A DNA stretch of 64,000 nt from Liopterus haemorrhoidalis. Its lineage: Eukaryota; Arthropoda; Insecta; Coleoptera; Dytiscidae. Every line of letters starts with the position of its first letter. Positions within the stretch are counted from its first letter, which is position 1. Made by a program: the position numbers and the translations under genes. Positions 36,401 to 49,100 of the stretch are shown here, piece by piece. The stretch is taken from NCBI GenBank assembly GCA_963971575.1, contig OZ020618.1, forward strand, positions 8,682,501 to 8,746,500, in the 5' to 3' direction. Below the pieces are notes generated by a model. That model was not told the origin of the DNA and ran no database searches. It saw only the letters and a list, made by a program, of their open reading frames with translations.

Positions 36401-37238
36401 TATTAATCAAATTTAATCATTTATTAATATCATTGGAAAGATTTTTTTTTTTAACATTTAGGTGGTCGCCAACCCATAAACCCACGGATCCCCAGGCCCT
36501 AATTCGCGGACCGCAGTTTACGAATCACTGTTCTATATGAATGTTTATTTGATTTTATAAACGTTTCACTGTTCTATTAAATTTTGCTTCATCGCTTGAC
36601 CAAATTACTAATTTTATTTTTTTAACATGAGTCAGAATCGTTTATATGTTGGCAAAATATTTGCATAGTTTGTTGAGATTTTTTACTAAAATATGCACCG
36701 AGTAACACTGATCGAAATAATGATTTTATTTTTCTTATACTGGCTTATGTTGCCACGCCAAGTACACCACAAGTGGTGTGTAGCTATAACCTGTATATGT
36801 ATATTATAGTACTATTTGTTTTTAGTAAAATCTGTTTGGGATTGCATATATTGAAGATAGATACATTTTCTCAAATAAATAATAAAATTATTCACAAAAT
36901 GTTTTTATTATTTCGTTTCATATCTTGTCACGAATACAGTTTTTTTGAACGGCAATATTCGGCGCTTCACAGGATTGTTAATGGTGGGAGGTAGTTCTTT
37001 CTATTGTCTATCTTAGGCTGGCCGGTGGGACACTGTACTGTGCAGAGTACAAGAGTATTATGAGCGAGTGATACATAAGTTGTGCCATCCGAGTACAGTC
37101 GGAAAAAAATGATTGACTTTTTAACGCACGAGCACTTTTTAATTTGCTCTGAAAATTCATTTTTGTGTGACTGTACCGCATGAATACTACTAATACTATA
37201 CTCTGTTCAAAATCAAGAAGTAGTAATCATGTAAAGTA

Positions 37239-37952
37239 GGGGGATTGACCGGTTCTGGAGCGGAAGTGCGTCACAGATAAGGGACAAAACGCAGCCCGCA
37301 ACACACAGATCAGTGGCGTAATATTAGTTTTTTTAATTTCCGCAGTACACGGATAAGGGGCAAAACGCAATCCGCACCACATCCTCAACCGGAAATCCTT
37401 ATCGAGACGGAAGTCTTATTAGTTGTGGGCAGTGATGGGATTCAATTTGCTCAACAACCGGTTCGCAGGAGTATTTGTTTAAAATCTCTGGTTTTCAGTC
37501 ACTTATACTTCCGTTTTTGTTTTTACACGAGATCATCCGAACTGGTGGCTTCTTAACCAATTTAGCACTGTCGGTACTGGATCCCAATCTATTAAAGGCA
37601 AACCATTCAAATTAATAACCATTATATTACTTATATTTAAAATGATCAGTCTGTTTCGTTTTCCTGTGCATATATTATTCATAATGCTAAAGCCTCTTTC
37701 AGCTTCTGTTGAACTGACGACTATGGTCAGTCCCTGTATCTACAGTATTTTAACAAGCGGTTCGCCGAACTTACAATTTCTTAACAAACGGTTCGAGCGA
37801 ACCGGATGAATCCCATCACTGGTTGTGGGTATCATCAACCTCGCCCCCAACCTCATCACCGCTTTAATGTCATCAAACATGTTACAACTTGTCTAGACCG
37901 GACAGGACGTCATATGTGACGCGCATCTGCTCCAGAACCGGTCAATCTCCCC
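37239..37952. mobile_element. TA-type element nested in the CTGTTC MITE
   Basis: Termini GGGGGATTGACCGGTTCTGG and CCAGAACCGGTCAATCTCCC, near-perfect inverted repeats, flanked by TA. It hosts the hAT element at 37430-37821. Confidence 0.8.
37430..37821. mobile_element. hAT MITE (CAGTGATGGGATTCA)
   Basis: 392-bp element, termini CAGTGATGGGATTCA and TGAATCCCATCACTG, perfect 8-bp duplication GTTGTGGG. Internal GGTTCG / CGAACC words are inverted. No transposase. Confidence 0.92.
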
Positions 37953-38504
37953 TACTATGCAATGTTCACGTGATAATTTTGCCGAACTCATGTCGTTCGT
38001 TGGCTGCTGAACACTTAACTTTATGCGACAGCCAATAGGGTAGCGACTTCAATCTTTCACGTGATTTTATTACTATTTCTATATTTTGAAAAGGGTACGC
38101 CCCGTTGTTGTTTTTTTTTTTTTTTTTTTTTTCGTTCGTCGACTTCGTTTTTGTCATATATGCGATATAAGTCTTTGTTTAGCTGTGATATAAAAATTAA
38201 TCTTCGCTAAAATAATCGATTGGGCCAAATAGTAAGTTTGGGAGGAAACTTTTTTTTGTGCCTCAGAGTGCCTCTAACTTTTGTTACTGTTAATTTAGTC
38301 CGCTTTCGACTCCTTAGGTCTATTTTAATTAAAGATTAAAAATTGAAGTTGTAATTTTTTTCAGTTACCTCACTAGAATTATTTAACTTTCGCAAAGAGT
38401 AAGTATGGTTGAAAAAATACAAAAATGAGAAGTTGATTTTAACTTATTGTATGTCTGTTTGCATTTTTAAGTTAACAATCAAGTATAAAGATTGTTTCCA
38501 GCAC

Positions 38505-38876
38505 TAGAGCCGGCCTTAGCAAGTCTGGCGCCCCGGGTGACAATTTTTTGCCGCCCCCATAAAAAAAAAAATATATATTACTCTATATAATACAAGTAAT
38601 GCCCTAAAAAAAAAACACTACTAAAATACTTGTGATGACCTGACCGTCCGCCGCCTTTCCTGGTTTGGCGCCCTGGGAGGTCGCCCGACCTCGCTCCCCT
38701 TAAAGCCGCTACTGGCCAGCACCTATAAGCATTGTTTTAAGTCTTCATTTGAAATTTAGAAGGGAAGACTTTTTTTAGGTCTTCCCCAGGGCTAGAAAAA
38801 AGCTAGTTACGCCCTGCCTAGGGGCGCTCAATTAAATCTTGCCTACGGGCGCTACAGACCCTCGCACCGGCCCTGT
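38505..38876. mobile_element. composite MITE related to 3866-4267
   Basis: Starts GAGCCGGCC, ends CACCGGCCCTG. The right half (38745-38876) closely matches 4110-4267, including GCTAGTTACGCCCTGCCTAG. One minisatellite unit is present. Confidence 0.65.
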
Positions 38877-39047
38877 ATATTTAAAACATGTTGACAACCC
38901 ATTTTTGTTTTAATCCACTATAAAAGACAGGTGTTTGTCATAGGTAAATAATAATCTATTGTTTTTTTGGCGCTAGGTTTTGTTATTTTGATTCTGGTTT
39001 CTTTTGCAAACAATTTTTTTTCAAATAAAAAGTAGCAAACTGTCCGA

Positions 39048-39245
39048 TATAAATGGATATGCCGGCAAATGGTACGTCGCTTGCCGTTATTTTAGAATTG
39101 ACGGTAAAATTAAAACAATTCATAAATGATAGTAAGTTATAACACTACTATAATATAAATATATAATGTTAACTGAGATTTATTTAATATTTAGATAAGA
39201 AATACGATCTTATTTGCCGGCATACCGGGAATATACTTGTCCAAA
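39048..39245. repeat. inverted repeat upstream of ECH1
   Basis: GGATATGCCGGCAAAT at about 39055 and ATTTGCCGGCATACC at about 39212 are inverted copies, a probable MITE within 330 bp of the ECH1 start codon. Confidence 0.6.
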
Positions 39246-39373
39246 GTTCAACAACTTTCAGCTGACGTAGTGTAGGTTAGGTGCCAAAGGTAGGAGTCTA
39301 TTTGTTACAATAAAATAAAGACCAAAATAGGTACTTTAATTTTTATAGGCTCATAAAAATTAAAAATTACAGG

Positions 39374-42300
39374 ATGTTGTCTACAATTTCAAAGCAGTTT
39401 GGAAGGAACCTATTAAACAACAAAAAACGTAAGTGATAATGTACATTCATATAGATTAACAATAACAATTATGTAATAACAATGTTTATTAATTAAATTT
39501 CATTGGTTTTTATTATCTAGATTAGATTATTCTAATTAATAGTTTTTGAGGAATAATATTTACGAAAATTACCCTAAAAGCAACAGGTTTCCGTTCATTT
39601 GTTTATATTTTGTTTTTTATAGTATAATATAATCACCATTTTTGATACAAATCATTACTGATAAGAACTGAATATCCTTGAGCTAAAATATTTATTGATT
39701 AAGCATAGTTTAACTGCCTTTTGTTATATTTTTATGTCTTAACATCTATTTTTAGTTATAATGGAAAAAGTATCAGCTGCAACGATGTGTTCTGCTAAAA
39801 CTTATGAAACTTTAGCTGTAACCGTACCGAAACCTTTTGTATATCAAGTTGAGCTCAATAGGCCTGATCGTCTCAATGCTTTGAATGGTAAAATGTGGCA
39901 GTACGTATTAAAAAAACCCCAGTTAAACAAATTTTTGACTGTTTTAATTTTGTTTTAGTGATATTGGAGTCTGTTTTCAAAACTTAGCCCAAGATGGTGA
40001 TTGTAGAGTTATTGTTTTAACAGGTTCCGGTAAATTGTTTACAGCTGGCATTGATTTAAATGATATGATGACGTTAGGGCAAGAATTATCAGAAGCTGAA
40101 GATGTTGCTCGTAAAGCTAAAATATTAGCTGTTTATATTAAGAAATATCAAGATTCTTTAACGTCTTTAGAAGTTTGTAATAAGCCAGTAATTGCTGCCG
40201 TTCATGGTCCGTGTGTTGGAGCTGGTGTTGACATGATCACAGCTGCGGATATTAGATATTGTTCTAAAGATGCTTGGTTCCAAGTTAAAGAAGTTAGTAT
40301 TATATTTTAGTAATATTTTGAATTAAATTCTTCGACTATTGATCTTCCCACTGTCTATGGTTAATATTTTTTGTCTTCAACAGCTCAAATAAATAAAAAA
40401 GTTTTTATAATTTAGGTTGACATCGGAATGGCAGCAGATGTAGGAACACTACAGAGACTACCTAAAGTTATTGGATCGGATAGTTTAGTTCGTGAACTTT
40501 GTTATACAGGACGTAAACTTCAAGCTCCAGAAGCTTTAAGCTGTGGATTGATCTCAAAAGTTTTTGACAGTAAAGACAGGTACGCCATATTCATAAGCTT
40601 TTATTGTGTAAATTATAAATACATTTTTATATGTTTAGTTTGGTAGCTGGTGCAATTGATTTAGCCGCTCAGATAGCTGCAAGGAGTCCAGTTGCTGTCC
40701 AAGGAACGAAGAAGAGTTTGGTTTATTCCCGTGACCACACCGTACAGGAAGGACTTGATCATATTGTAAGTCGAAGATTTATTCAATCTAAAAAAATATT
40801 TGAATTAAATAAACGTTTAGAAAAAAAAAAACATAAGTTTATTGCTTATAATATATCACTGTAACACATAAGAACAAAACTATACAACCTTCAGTGTTCA
40901 GGATATTAACATCTTTAATACAGGCTTTTCAGTTCTTGATTCATTAGAATGCGACAATGTTTTTCCCCAACCTGGTCCATATATAATTTTCAGTATTTTT
41001 CTTTCGGATATACAAGTCTTTTCTTGTCTTTTTTACTGAGTATCCATTTTTCGGACCCATATATAACTATTAACCGGATAAAAACTATCAACCACAAATA
41101 AATATTTTTTATTTGGTTGCAGTTTTTAGTCATATTGAAGAAAAAACTTAACCGACGGTCCACGAACCGCTGCCAGTCCATGGTTAACGGGACCGCGGCA
41201 AAACAAATCCAGGCTGCGGCAAAATTAATATGATCCGCGATAATATTAAAACTATATATTTAATTTGTATACCGAAAAGAGAAACTGAAATTTGTTTGAA
41301 CAAAAACTACTGGACCGATTTTTGTAATTTTTGACAGTATTGTAGACTGGACCAGTCTCATGCAGTTTTCCCAAAGGTACGAGAGAGACAATATATACAG
41401 CTAAAATTTTTCTCCAAAATCTTATGTCTGGTACATCGGAGAGAAAATTTGACTTCACGCACGTATTAAGGACATCATTTCTCATAATATAGACCTGTCT
41501 TTATATTGCCAAAGGCCCCTGAACTAAAAAAATAAATAAATAAAAACAAAAGTTGTATTAAATATGTGTTATATAATTATTTAAAAATATAAATAATAAC
41601 TCGGGTTCTAATAATCGTAAAACATTTCATATTAAACGAATGTATTCAGCAATGTTTGGGTATACTACAGACTCTTTTTAATGTATTTAAAATTTCTCAA
41701 TTTTTTATTAACAAATTAATAACATCACTGTTATAATAACATGTCTGCTTGCAACAGTGAACGAATATGGCCCAGTAGTGTGGATGTGTTAATGACATGT
41801 TTCAGTTTTGTTATTTGATCTATTAGCGAACGTATTAATAAACAAAAGAGTTAATCTTAATAAAATGAATATTATGGGCACTATAGGCGATAATCTATGA
41901 TAGATTTTTCTTTATCCTGAACAAAGTACGGGAACCACAGTATGTATTTTTTTTTATAAAACAGTTTACAGCTAGTAGAACTTAAAATATGTTTATTATG
42001 TATTTTTAACTATTTTAAAATATTTATTTCTAAATGTAAATTTGTAGATTATTGCAGTAAATTATATTTAAAATAATATTTTCACCAGTCCGTGTAAAGA
42101 TATTGAATATTTTGCCGATCTGCGGGTCACGTTTGCATTGAGAAGCACTGGCCAAAGACAAATTATCTACAATAAATATACGTGGACGACCTATTGTTAT
42201 GCCGCTGTAGCAAAAAAATGGTCATGCGTCTTTGCTCTAAATGTTTTGTTCTGACTTAATTTCGATTTTGTTTTGCGATATATTTCAGTGTCTTTGGTGG

Positions 42301-42967
42301 GATTACGAATTTTATTCCATAGTTGAAAATAAATAAATAAATAAAATAGTTTCTTGGCAACCGCCATTAGAGTCGTGTTATTGGCCATGATAGAATAGCA
42401 TTCTATTCATCATAATACCACCATAGAACAGTATTTCTATATGTCTTCCCATTTGCCAACGGACTGGCCGAGCGCACTAAGTCGTGCGGTTTGTACTGTC
42501 GGAAACCCAGTACTACTGTCCGGTCGATGGTTCGAGCCTCGTTCGTTGGTGATATTATTCGGTCGAGAATAATATGTTTACATTACTCCCATTTTCACAA
42601 TCATTCACCCCTCATCCAGGTGTAGGAGCTCGCCCCCTGGCATCGGCGATTAGCCTCGTTGCAGAAATAAAAGCCGATGTAAAATAAATAATATAATAAT
42701 AATAATGTCTTCCCATTTCTTCAAATTAATTATTTTCGAACTTCCCGAGATAAATAAAGTCAGTTACCACTTCATATTTTCCCTATTGCCATTACATTAA
42801 ATATTCACAATAAAAAACCCATACATTAAATTAATAACAGAATTAATTATTATTATTTTTATTTTTAGGGAATTCACAACGAAATGGCGCTACAAAGTGA
42901 AGACTTTATAAACGCAGTCATGAGCCAAGCCACGAAAAGCGGAGATGCAGTATTTTCAAAACTCTAA
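39374..42967 (+). CDS. ECH1: delta(3,5)-delta(2,4)-dienoyl-CoA isomerase
   Basis: Crotonase-family isomerase that shifts double bonds during beta-oxidation of unsaturated fatty acids in mitochondria and peroxisomes. Exons 39374-39428, 39756-39900, 39959-40292, 40416-40579, 40639-40765 and 42869-42967 join in phase to 307 residues. The first 20 residues are basic and hydroxylated without acids, like a mitochondrial presequence, and the C-terminus is SKL, a PTS1 peroxisomal signal. The three acidic catalytic residues of the family are present: Asp in GAGVD (158), Glu in VKE (178) and Asp in AAD (186). GKLFTAGIDL forms the oxyanion region. The last intron (2.1 kb) holds a SINE and a hAT-like fragment. 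The gene is convergent with DRC8, 176 bp between stops. Confidence 0.95.
41120..42155. mobile_element. probable hAT remnant in ECH1 intron 5
   Basis: GTCCACGAACCGCTGCCAG at about 41157 and GGGTCACGTTTGCATTGAG with AAGCACTGG at about 42124-42151 resemble opposite ends of the hAT group seen elsewhere. Boundaries and target duplication not resolved. Confidence 0.35.
42455..42704 (+). mobile_element. tRNA-derived SINE with target duplication
   Basis: 250-bp insertion flanked by a perfect 14-bp duplication ATGTCTTCCCATTT. The head, GGACTGGCCGAGCGCACTAA, and the B-box-like GATGGTTCGAGCC with a long variable arm resemble a class II (Leu/Ser) tRNA. It ends in an AATAAT-type tail. It lies in sense orientation in ECH1 intron 5. 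Confidence 0.88.
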
Positions 42968-43143
42968 ATTTCTCTCCTCCATTATAACATAAGGTAAAGG
43001 TTTTAAAAATATTTAATGTATAGAATATTTTATAACTGAATTGAAAATTATAAATTTTTAATATAAAATAAAATATAAAACCTCACTTATAATTTATTTA
43101 AAAACAAAATCACAGTTAACATATGGGGTAAGGATAGATGGAT

Positions 43144-46100
43144 TCAGAGTAGCGCTTCGGCGTCCCTCAGTTGTGCAGATAGAGTCTTAGGAGGAGGAGG
43201 GGGTGGAGGTTTAGCAGCTTCAATTTCATCAGCCAGTTTATAATTATCTAATTCTTCAGTAGGTTCATACTAAATAAATAAAATTAAATAAAACATTTTT
43301 ACTTTAAAAGAATATTGAAAATAAAGAAAAATAGCCACTTTACTAGCTAGTACATAAGAGCTGTAGAGCTGGCAGCACCCTGTAAATAACGACAAATTAT
43401 AATCTACAAGAGTTCTAGAGAAGTCTCAAAATGTCGGACCAATGGTGTTTATAACTATTTAAATAAACCAGTGGCGAAGGGAGACCTCCGCTAGACTTGC
43501 CCGACCATGAAAATCTCGAACCTATTCGTTAATAAAAAAATAAAATGATTTAGGTAAATCTTCAATGATACATCAAATTATGTTCTATACAATTTTTTGT
43601 TCAAGGCTTGGTTTGCTAGTTTTTAACTAGCATAACCCAGAATTTAAAAAAAAAATAAGTTTAATAATTTTTGTTTCCGGTTTCCGATCTTCATAAAAAA
43701 CAATACGGTTCTTCCCAATCAATAGGATAATTTTTTAGTACCAGAATGAACTCTTTAAGTTGATAAATATTAATTGTTGAGTTAACGTGAAGTTTAGGAT
43801 AAGGTAAACTTTACATCTTTACTTCACAAATTATTTTATTGTTACTAGACATACATTTCGGCTACAAAGTAGCCATCTTCAGTAGCTGAATAAAACTAAG
43901 CTGAAATGTACGTCTAGTGACAATAAAATAATTTGTGAAGTAAAAAATCTCTAAGTTTATCTCTAATTTGAACCGTTCTTGAGTTATCGTGTATATACAC
44001 ACACCAGTGGCGCACCCAGGGCAGCCCCCCCCTAAGAAGGAAGGAAATAAAAATAAAAATTCACAAACACACTAAAAAATTTTAAAAATAGAGATGAGGA
44101 GTTTTTTTTAGGTCGTCACTTGTATTTTAGAAGTGAGGACCTTTTTTTTAGGTCATCATTTTGTATATCCGAAGCGAGGACCTTTTTTTTAGGTCGTCAC
44201 TTGTATTTTAGAAGTGAGGAACCTTTTTTGTTTGAGATTATCACTTGTATTTCCGAAGCGACGGCCTTTTTTTTTAGATCATCACTTGAAATTTAGAAGT
44301 GTGGACCTTATTCATAATTTAAATAATTTTGTCTTCCGCCTCCCCCCCCCCCCAACAATAATTCCTGGGTGCGCCGCAAAATCTCAGCATCGACAATTTT
44401 CGCGATTACAATATTGCCCCCTTATATATTAAGGTCAAGCAAGTGAAAATTGATAAACAACATTATGGATAATATATACCATTAGTTGATTGATGTAGTA
44501 TTCGTAAGGTATTGTTTGTGTTTGCGGGTCACAAGCCACGGCCATCATTTCTTCAGTTTCATCCTGTGTGAATGGTTCTCCTTCTGTCATCATTAATCTC
44601 GTCATTTCATCTCGAGTGATGTATCCCAGTTTCTCAGGATCTAAAACTCTGAAGGCTTCTAGAAGTTTTTCAGGTGGAGCTGGCTGCAACCTGAAAATTT
44701 AGCAGGAATTATATATATTCAAAAAATCTTCCTACTTTTCTATATATTTATATAATATAATATTTTATTAACAGCTTTGCGACCAATAAAAAGACAATGT
44801 TAAGGCCCGGTCTTTCCACCTTCAGATAAAGTTCCAGGTAACTATCTTACAGATAAGGTTATTTGTAACTTCATCTGCTGAATAAATGTCAATACCAGTC
44901 AGTGAATCCAATACGTCAGTCTCATTATCTGTTAGATAACTATCCGATAGATACATTTGTATAGAAAGAAGGGATGACATTTACTCAACAGATGAAGTTA
45001 CAAATAACCTTATCTGTCAGATAGTTACCTGGAACTTTATCTGATGGTGGAAAAACCGGGCCTAAATGTTTTTAAATTTATATTAACCTGTGTTCTGTGA
45101 TGATTTGCGACATTTGTGGTAGAAATTTGGCTAAGTGTACATTTCCAGTTGCTTCTGGATTTTCTGTAGCCACCAATAATTCTTGAATTTCAGCTTCGGT
45201 TGGTACGCATCCTAAAAAGATAACTAAACAGGTAAATATGAAAATAATATTAGTAATAATTTACCTAGTGATCTTATAATTGTTCCAATTTCTCGTACAT
45301 CCACCTTTTTATTTAATGCATGATCAAAAACTTCAAAAGCGTCGGCTATTCTTCTTTCCAAGTCATTTGTTATTTCAACTGAAAATAAATAACTATAAAA
45401 ATGAGATTTTATACATATTAATAACTAATAGGAGTAGGTAGACCACCTACTAAATAGACGGATGTTAGTTCAAAACAAGGATTAGGAGGATTTTTTTATT
45501 TTAATTTGTAGCTTACTTAATATATTTATTTATTTATTTGAGCTTTTATTTTACATCAGAATGACATTTGTGTGGCATGGTTGTATACTTAATGTATGTG
45601 TCTTTCAAATTAAGTAATAATATCTGTATAGTCACTGGTTACATAAATAATGTATAGGATATTCCAAAGTTTCCCAAACATTTTGAACCGCGGGAAACTT
45701 TTCAGGAGAAGAATTTGCCGCGGAGCATTGTCGTTGCTATATATGTATATAGCAACACTAGTAGATCGTGGAGCACTAGTAGACCACAGTTTGGGAAACT
45801 CTGGGATATTCTAAAGTCTATTCCAAACGTTTAGGCCGAACTAACTGGAATTTTCAATTTTGTAAGTTATTATGAGCTCTCTTTTTAAGGTTTGAAGAGG
45901 GCTTTTGCTTAAAAAAATGATTAAAAGCCTTACTTAAACGGTAAAAATTACTAGAATTCAAAATCTAGTTCCACTCAAACCAAAGAAACTGGCTTTATTT
46001 AAATTTATCATAGATAATCGAATATCGCTCGTGTTTGATAGTCGGTTGTATTTCTAAATATAGACTATTATAGGCAGTGGTGTGTTGGAGCCGGTTCGCG

Positions 46101-49100
46101 CGAGCTAACGCCTTTTTAATTCCTGTAGTTTTGAAAATTTTTAAATATTTAATTTTCGAAAGACCGAATCTCAAAAGCTACATGACATAGGGGGACCTGC
46201 GGTTGGAATTTATGAAATCTCGATGTCCTAAAGGGTCTCATGGTATTATAAAACAACAACAACAACAAAAATATATATATATTTTGTGAAATTTTATTTT
46301 TCAATTTTTTTTTGGAAATTTTAAAAATTCCTAATTTAAGAATAATAAAATATAGGGATCTGCGGTTTGAATTTTTAAAATCTACAGACTTTTTTCTACC
46401 TAGATAAAAAATAGGGCCCTTCTTAGTTAACGCCTTTTTGGTCCGTGTAGTTTTGAAAATTTGTAAATATTTCATTTTCGGAAGACCGTATCTTAAAAAC
46501 TACACAAGATTGAGACCTGCGGTTAGGATTTTTGAAATCCTGAGGTACCAAAGGGCCTTAGGATTCACTTTGAAGCAATTCCCAAACAAAAAATTTTTTT
46601 GCGAAATTATGAATTTTTAAGGTTTTTTTTTTTGATATTTCAAAAAATCATAACGTAAGAACAATAAAAGGTAAAGAACTGCGGTTTAAATTTTTGTAAA
46701 CTGCGTATATTGTTTAGTCTAGAAAAAAATTGGGGCCTTAATTACCCAACTTTTACAATAAATACGAATCGTCAAACAAAACCTTTGAAAATGGCCAAAT
46801 TTTTTTACAAGCAATATTTTTTTCTCTCCGATTTACTTCAAAATGTGTATACTTATGTATTTTGAGTCGTAGATCTCAAAAATAATCTCTATTACAAGCT
46901 ACAATCTACCATTTTTGAATAAATTCAAAAAGCCGACATAAAATGACCATATTTCAAAAAATACATATGTGAGGGCGCTTTAAAAATATTTTTTAGACTC
47001 CCTACCCTAAAATTGGTCTATTTACAAATTAAGAAAAACATAATAATAATAAATAAAATTTACGCGAGAAAATAATGTAGTTCTGGAGATTCAGATAACT
47101 TAGGTTGGGCTAAGCAAAATGCATTCATGAAACAGGGTAGGAAAATCGACAAATATGATAATAGCGAGATTGAATTCAACTATTGCCTGTTATATACCTG
47201 TATTATACACGTCAAATATAAGGCCGCTAGCTCAGGTACAGTTAATGAGATTAGCACGGGATTCCACACAAATATTTACACCGTAAAACGGCAGATTTTT
47301 TATTTACGCTTATATATTTGACCCTCGATTTAAATCTATAAAATTTCTAATTCACCTGACCCGTCTGGGGATAATGGTTCGCCATCGCCCTGGTATTTAA
47401 TTAATACCGATATTGAAAGCGGCTCTGCTTTGTGTGCCAAAGGTTCCCGATTCGAATCCCAGACAGGATATGGGTTGATATTAGTCGTTAACACTAGGTG
47501 GATTCGGAAAGCAAGCTCGGAATGATCAGAGACACTCTGTTTAACTCCAGATCGTTCGAGAAAAGGTCTAAACGCGTTTCCTCGACCGGTCTGGGGTTAA
47601 ACAGAGTGACTTGGAACACTCCGAGCTTGCTTCCCGTACCCATTTACTCAGAATTCGCATGGACACACTGCTAGACACATTTTCAAATATAAAAAATAAA
47701 GTATTGTTTATTTCTTTACTTTAATCCTTTAATACAATATAAACTAAATTAAACTAAAGGTACTTTTCTAATTGTTTGCATCTCTTTGTTAAATTCATAA
47801 TACAAAGGCAGTTCAAATCTTGGTGAGCAAACATCCTCTTCATAGGCAACTTCCTCTAAATACATATTCAAAGTATCGAGCGTAGATTGATGACAACACA
47901 TAAGTATAGTTTTTTTCAATTTAATGAGTGGTAAAATTTTATTATTCCAGTAATAAATAACACGAGTTTGAGTTTCCATCAATGATTCGGAATTTGGCAT
48001 ACATCTTACTATATTACGAAATTTACGATTTATTTGATCGTAATATCTGTGATTCTCCTGCATTACGGGAGGTGCAAGAGTATAGTACCACAACCAATAA
48101 TCAACTTGTTCAAACGAGTACTGTGCTATTAGTTCTTCCTTACACAAACCAGTCAAAGCGCCTAAATGCCTTGAATTTAATAACCAAGATTGTTGAATTG
48201 GTATATCATTTTGACCAATTTCTGATAAAATTATATCTAATGTTTCTTGTGCACGACTCAATTCAGATGTAATACCAATGTCAAATTGTATTCCTGCATT
48301 CATAAATACTCTGGCTACTCTTTTAGCTTCTTCGCGACCTTGTAAAGATAATTTTGCATCGTACCATCCACAAAAAGTATGAGGGTACCATTCGCTTTTA
48401 CCTTTCAGGCAAATAAATAATTTATATGTCTCTTCGTAACCTTCTCCACCAATACTTTCATCGATATCTAACTCATTAAAATTTAGATTTATTATACATT
48501 GTATTTTGTTTTTTACAAAACAGACACAAAATGAAATTGATAACAATCCAAATAACGTTATCGTATATTTAAAAAATACAATGAAATAGGCAATTGCTTA
48601 TACTCTGTTCAGAATTTAGAAGTAGTAATCATGCAATGTTCACGTGATAATTTTGTCGAACTATCGTCGTTCATTGGCTGTTGGCCACTTAAATTTATGA
48701 GACAGTCAATTGAGAAGTAACATTACCGGTGGCGGCGCTGTGCTCCAAGGCAACATGGCTGTTGTCTCTAGTACTCAGCTGTCAATATGCTAATAGTGAA
48801 CAGGTTAATTTAAGCACAGTACTTTTTTATTTTATGAAAATGCGAGTAAATATTTGCGATATTTTATTTTATTTTCAAGCGCTACACACTGGGTGAATTA
48901 TTTAAGGAGCAACATACATGTTTCACATATACTGTTAATGAAGTGAGTTATTTCATTTGCAACATAGCAAATTATGAAAGCAAGTTCATATCCATGGCAA
49001 CAGATATGCAATGGTGATTAGATATAATAGTTATTTGACATGATAAAGTTACTAGACGGCTAAAAAATAGTAAATTAGAAACAATAAATGAATTTTTATT

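Larger units (their letters stand above)
37198..38097. mobile_element. CTGTTC MITE carrying two nested insertions
   Basis: Outer ends TATACTCTGTTCAAAAT and ATATTTTGAAAAGGGTA belong to the same family as 3021-3196. The element is split at about 37238 by a second element, which is itself split by a third. Confidence 0.8.

Noticed and set aside
42455..42560. Functional tRNA gene (Leu/Ser type) at the SINE head
   Set aside because: The insertion has target duplications and an A/T-rich tail and extends 250 bp, so it is a SINE; the acceptor stem is not intact by eye.
47982..48272. Plus-strand ORF of 96 codons
   Set aside because: Antisense shadow of the PGAM-like frame.
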